Part shown: positions 23,188 through 24,773 of the stretch, in pieces | Layout of the letters: each line of letters opens with the position of its first letter | Numbering within the stretch: the stretch's first letter is position 1 | From: CANLWN01 sp039815505 | GTDB lineage: Bacteria; Bacteroidota; Bacteroidia; Flavobacteriales; Flavobacteriaceae | NCBI GenBank assembly: GCA_039815505.1 | Contig: JBCBZE010000012.1 | Location: 1 to 24,773 of the forward strand | DNA: 24,773 nucleotides | Reading direction: 5' to 3' | The notes under the pieces: generated by a model | Databases searched by the model: none | What the model saw: the letters and a program-made list of their open reading frames with translations, nothing else | Told to the model about the DNA's origin: nothing | Program-made: the position numbers and the translations under genes

Positions 23188-23357
23188 AATTTCTGTATCG
23201 GTAAATAAAACCCTGAAGAAAACCATTTCCCAATAACTAACCGGGCCTATATGTGCTTTCTAAGGCGTTCCAATCCAAATATTTGACCGATTCAAAATTT
23301 CCATTGACCGAAACAGCGCCCAGATAGCCAGGATAGGGCTTAAAGGAAAGTAGGTTC
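23188..23357 (+). repeat. Right direct repeat of the island (DR-R)
   Basis: Homologous to 9456-9622. It begins with a copy of the mnmE end (FCIGK and stop) that is not attached to an mnmE gene, then continues into the intact PPTase gene. It is three bases longer than the left copy, with GAAG-type extra bases after the stop. Confidence 0.93.
23191..23208 (+). other. Putative attachment site (mnmE-3'-end core)
   Basis: TTCTGTATCGGTAAATAA fits the 18-base consensus TTCTGTATYGGTAARTAA that I recall for the direct repeats of the SGI1 family, which integrate at the mnmE (trmE/thdF) 3' end. The left counterpart at 9459-9476 differs at one base (T at 9461). Confidence 0.6.
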
Positions 23358-23956
23358 CAATGTAATCTTTCGGACGTATTCCAATCGGTCTTAAGAATTT
23401 GGGCATCTTCATCCGTATCCAGCGATACCGTGAAAGCATCAAGTGGAAAAGAAAGTCCGCTTCCTTTTGCCTTTATAAACGCTTCCTTACGTGTCCAACA
23501 ACGATAAAAGGCTTTGTGCCGTGAGTCCTTTGGCAAACTCATTAGAGCGGTTATTTCATCAGGTGAGAAAAAATTTTTAGCGATTTCGGCAACCCTAACC
23601 TCTTTTGTAATCTTTTCGATATCAATTCCTATTGCGTGATCTTTAACAAAGGCAAGTACCAGGATATCCTGGGAATGGGATATATTGAATTGTATATTTT
23701 GGGGATGCACATATTCCGGTTTTCCATGTTCGCCATACAAAAAGGTTATTTCCGGCGGTCTAATGTTAAGATAATCACCGAGCAAGGTTTTTAAAACATA
23801 CCTCGCGGTTCCATACATTTTTCTATCCAAAGGAAATCTATACTTTTTTAATCTATCCAACTCATTTTCAGAGAGTAGTCCCAAATAGGAACCTGAATCC
23901 AGGGTTTGGTTGATATCACAATACCATACATGTATTTCCTTTGGCGGCAATTCCAT
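23237..23956 (-). CDS. Sfp-type 4'-phosphopantetheinyl transferase
   Basis: The enzyme transfers phosphopantetheine from CoA to a carrier protein serine and activates polyketide or peptide synthases. The 239-residue protein has the Sfp-family motifs: FNISHSQ (about 90-96), the magnesium-binding GIDIEKI (110-116) and WTRKEAFIKAKGSGLSF (154-170). The length is that of the broad-range Sfp class, not of AcpS. The ATG is 12 bases downstream of the thioesterase gene, so it is expressed with that locus. Its last 121 bases are duplicated as the left relic of the island. The gene itself appears intact. Confidence 0.93.
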   Translation of the reverse strand: MELPPKEIHVWYCDINQTLDSGSYLGLLSENELDRLKKYRFPLDRKMYGTARYVLKTLLGDYLNIRPPEITFLYGEHGKPEYVHPQNIQFNISHSQDILVLAFVKDHAIGIDIEKITKEVRVAEIAKNFFSPDEITALMSLPKDSRHKAFYRCWTRKEAFIKAKGSGLSFPLDAFTVSLDTDEDAQILKTDWNTSERLHWNLLSFKPYPGYLGAVSVNGNFESVKYLDWNALESTYRPG

Positions 23957-23968
23957 ATATTATGGGTA

Positions 23969-24773
23969 TCAGGTTTTTTTGCTATTGGCCTCGAACCCTT
24001 GCATAGATTTCTCCAAACTAGCTGCCGTAAATTTGACCGTAGGTTCTTCAAATAATGTAAAATGTTCTCCTTCGGTGTGTATAACACGAATCTTTTCCTT
24101 GGCCAACACCTCCCAGGAAGAAACTATTTCCTCCCTTATTCTATCCACCGTATTTTTCCCTATGATCAACGAAATAGGTCCATGATACGCTTCCCATTTG
24201 TATTTTTTATATATTTTTAAGTGATTTTTCCGGAGCCTTTCTATCTTTTTCTGGCTCTCGCTTCCCATCACCTCGGAAAAAACGGGTTTTACATGTAATT
24301 TTAATCTATTTTTCAACGTAAGGACCATACCGTTGATCGGGTTTTTGCCAAGTCTTTTTATGAATCGGACAAATCGCATTTTAGTATCCAAAAAAGCATA
24401 GGCCATAGTATCGACCACTATAAGATGTACTTCCTCTTCCCTTGCCCTAAAAAGATTGGCGATTTCCATGCCAGCGGCGGTACTGAAACAATAGGTCATA
24501 ATATGATATGGGCCGTTGGGTTGTACCCTTGTGATCTCATTCACAAAATCCACTGCCATTTCCTTAACACTGGCATGTAGCTTTATTTCATTTTCGATCC
24601 CGGAAGCCTGCATGACATAAACGGGTCTATCCGCATTAACATAGTTCCTTAAATGATTGTAATAGAAGAAATGGCTTCCTGCCGCATGGACACAGAATAG
24701 AGGGGCTTTGTTTCCTTTTGGTTTAATGGGCACCAAATTTTGCCATGGTTTCTTTTCCTCCCGAACATCCAAA
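23969..24773 (-). CDS. Alpha/beta hydrolase thioesterase domain, 5' end outside window
   Basis: The frame is open to the window edge and the first codon available (TTG at 24772) is not convincing, so the gene probably starts further upstream. The visible protein begins with a linker and then LVPIKPKGNKAPLFCVHAAG, the typical opening of type I thioesterase domains of nonribosomal peptide or polyketide synthases. The nucleophile serine (residue 97 of the visible part) lies in TYCFSTAAG. The usual G-x-S-x-G glycines are Cys and Ala here. The Asp is in VVDTMAYAF and the His in GEHFTLFEEP. It may be the terminal domain of a synthase or a stand-alone releasing enzyme. It is coupled to the PPTase gene. 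Confidence 0.82.
   Translation of the reverse strand, partial: LDVREEKKPWQNLVPIKPKGNKAPLFCVHAAGSHFFYYNHLRNYVNADRPVYVMQASGIENEIKLHASVKEMAVDFVNEITRVQPNGPYHIMTYCFSTAAGMEIANLFRAREEEVHLIVVDTMAYAFLDTKMRFVRFIKRLGKNPINGMVLTLKNRLKLHVKPVFSEVMGSESQKKIERLRKNHLKIYKKYKWEAYHGPISLIIGKNTVDRIREEIVSSWEVLAKEKIRVIHTEGEHFTLFEEPTVKFTAASLEKSMQGFEANSKKT

Larger units (their letters stand above)
9456..23357. mobile_element. Genomic island inserted at the 3' end of mnmE, no recombinase visible
   Basis: Nearly identical direct repeats bound this segment. The interior is visibly more AT-rich than the flanking mnmE, dnaN and PPTase genes and carries accessory genes only: a SymE-like gene, a peptide-maturation operon, unknown membrane and secreted proteins, an LRAT-like protein, a phage-repressor-like regulator with its protease, and a helicase pair. 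Removing 9456-23187 would leave mnmE convergent with an intact PPTase gene, the likely ancestral order. I see no tyrosine or serine integrase, transposase, relaxase or replication gene inside. It is therefore either a cis-mobilisable element that depends on an enzyme elsewhere or a decayed island. Confidence 0.75.

Overview
The window looks like a chromosome segment of a marine-type member of the Flavobacteriaceae (Bacteroidota). The evidence is a type IX secretion sorting domain, the gliding ABC-transporter genes gldF and gldG, TAnnTTTG-type promoters, and almost no Shine-Dalgarno sequences. I cannot name a genus from sequence alone.

Positions 1-9476 are ordinary core genome: the end of a secreted CalX-beta/T9SS protein; phoH-purC on the minus strand; a divergent plus-strand operon of SAM hydroxide adenosyltransferase (DUF62), an ABM-fold protein, gldF and gldG; then dnaN, a DUF4870 membrane protein and mnmE. 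Positions 23237-24773 return to core-like sequence: an Sfp-type phosphopantetheinyl transferase and a cut-off thioesterase domain, probably the edge of a polyketide or nonribosomal peptide locus.

Between them lies an AT-rich genomic island, bounded by nearly identical direct repeats (9456-9622 and 23188-23357). Each repeat starts with the last codons of mnmE and runs through the 3' end of the PPTase gene, so the left copy holds a PPTase relic. The first 18 bases of the right copy agree with the mnmE-end attachment site that I recall for SGI1. No recombinase is visible in the island.

The island cargo falls into blocks. (1) A small ORF, a terminator and a frameshifted SymE-like gene. (2) A minus-strand operon of a membrane protein, a previously hidden 50-residue RiPP precursor whose C-terminus is AYSSFSSWSRGD, and an FxsB/XyeB-like radical SAM/SPASM maturase. 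This is a candidate three-residue-cyclophane peptide system and is the best discovery here. (3) Two plus-strand blocks of unrecognised genes: a four-gene operon with a CxxC protein, a triple-TM protein, a small protein and a lipoprotein, then a single secreted coiled-coil protein. Each block is preceded by a related leader and followed by a related trailer, as if they were cassettes. (4) A minus-strand pair: an LRAT-like papain-fold protein and an unknown protein. (5) A plus-strand XRE regulator and ImmA/IrrE protease, then an SF1 helicase with a NERD-like N-terminus and a DUF2290 protein, a plausible defence module. Blocks 4 and 5 diverge from a promoter region with an inverted repeat that contains both -33 boxes.
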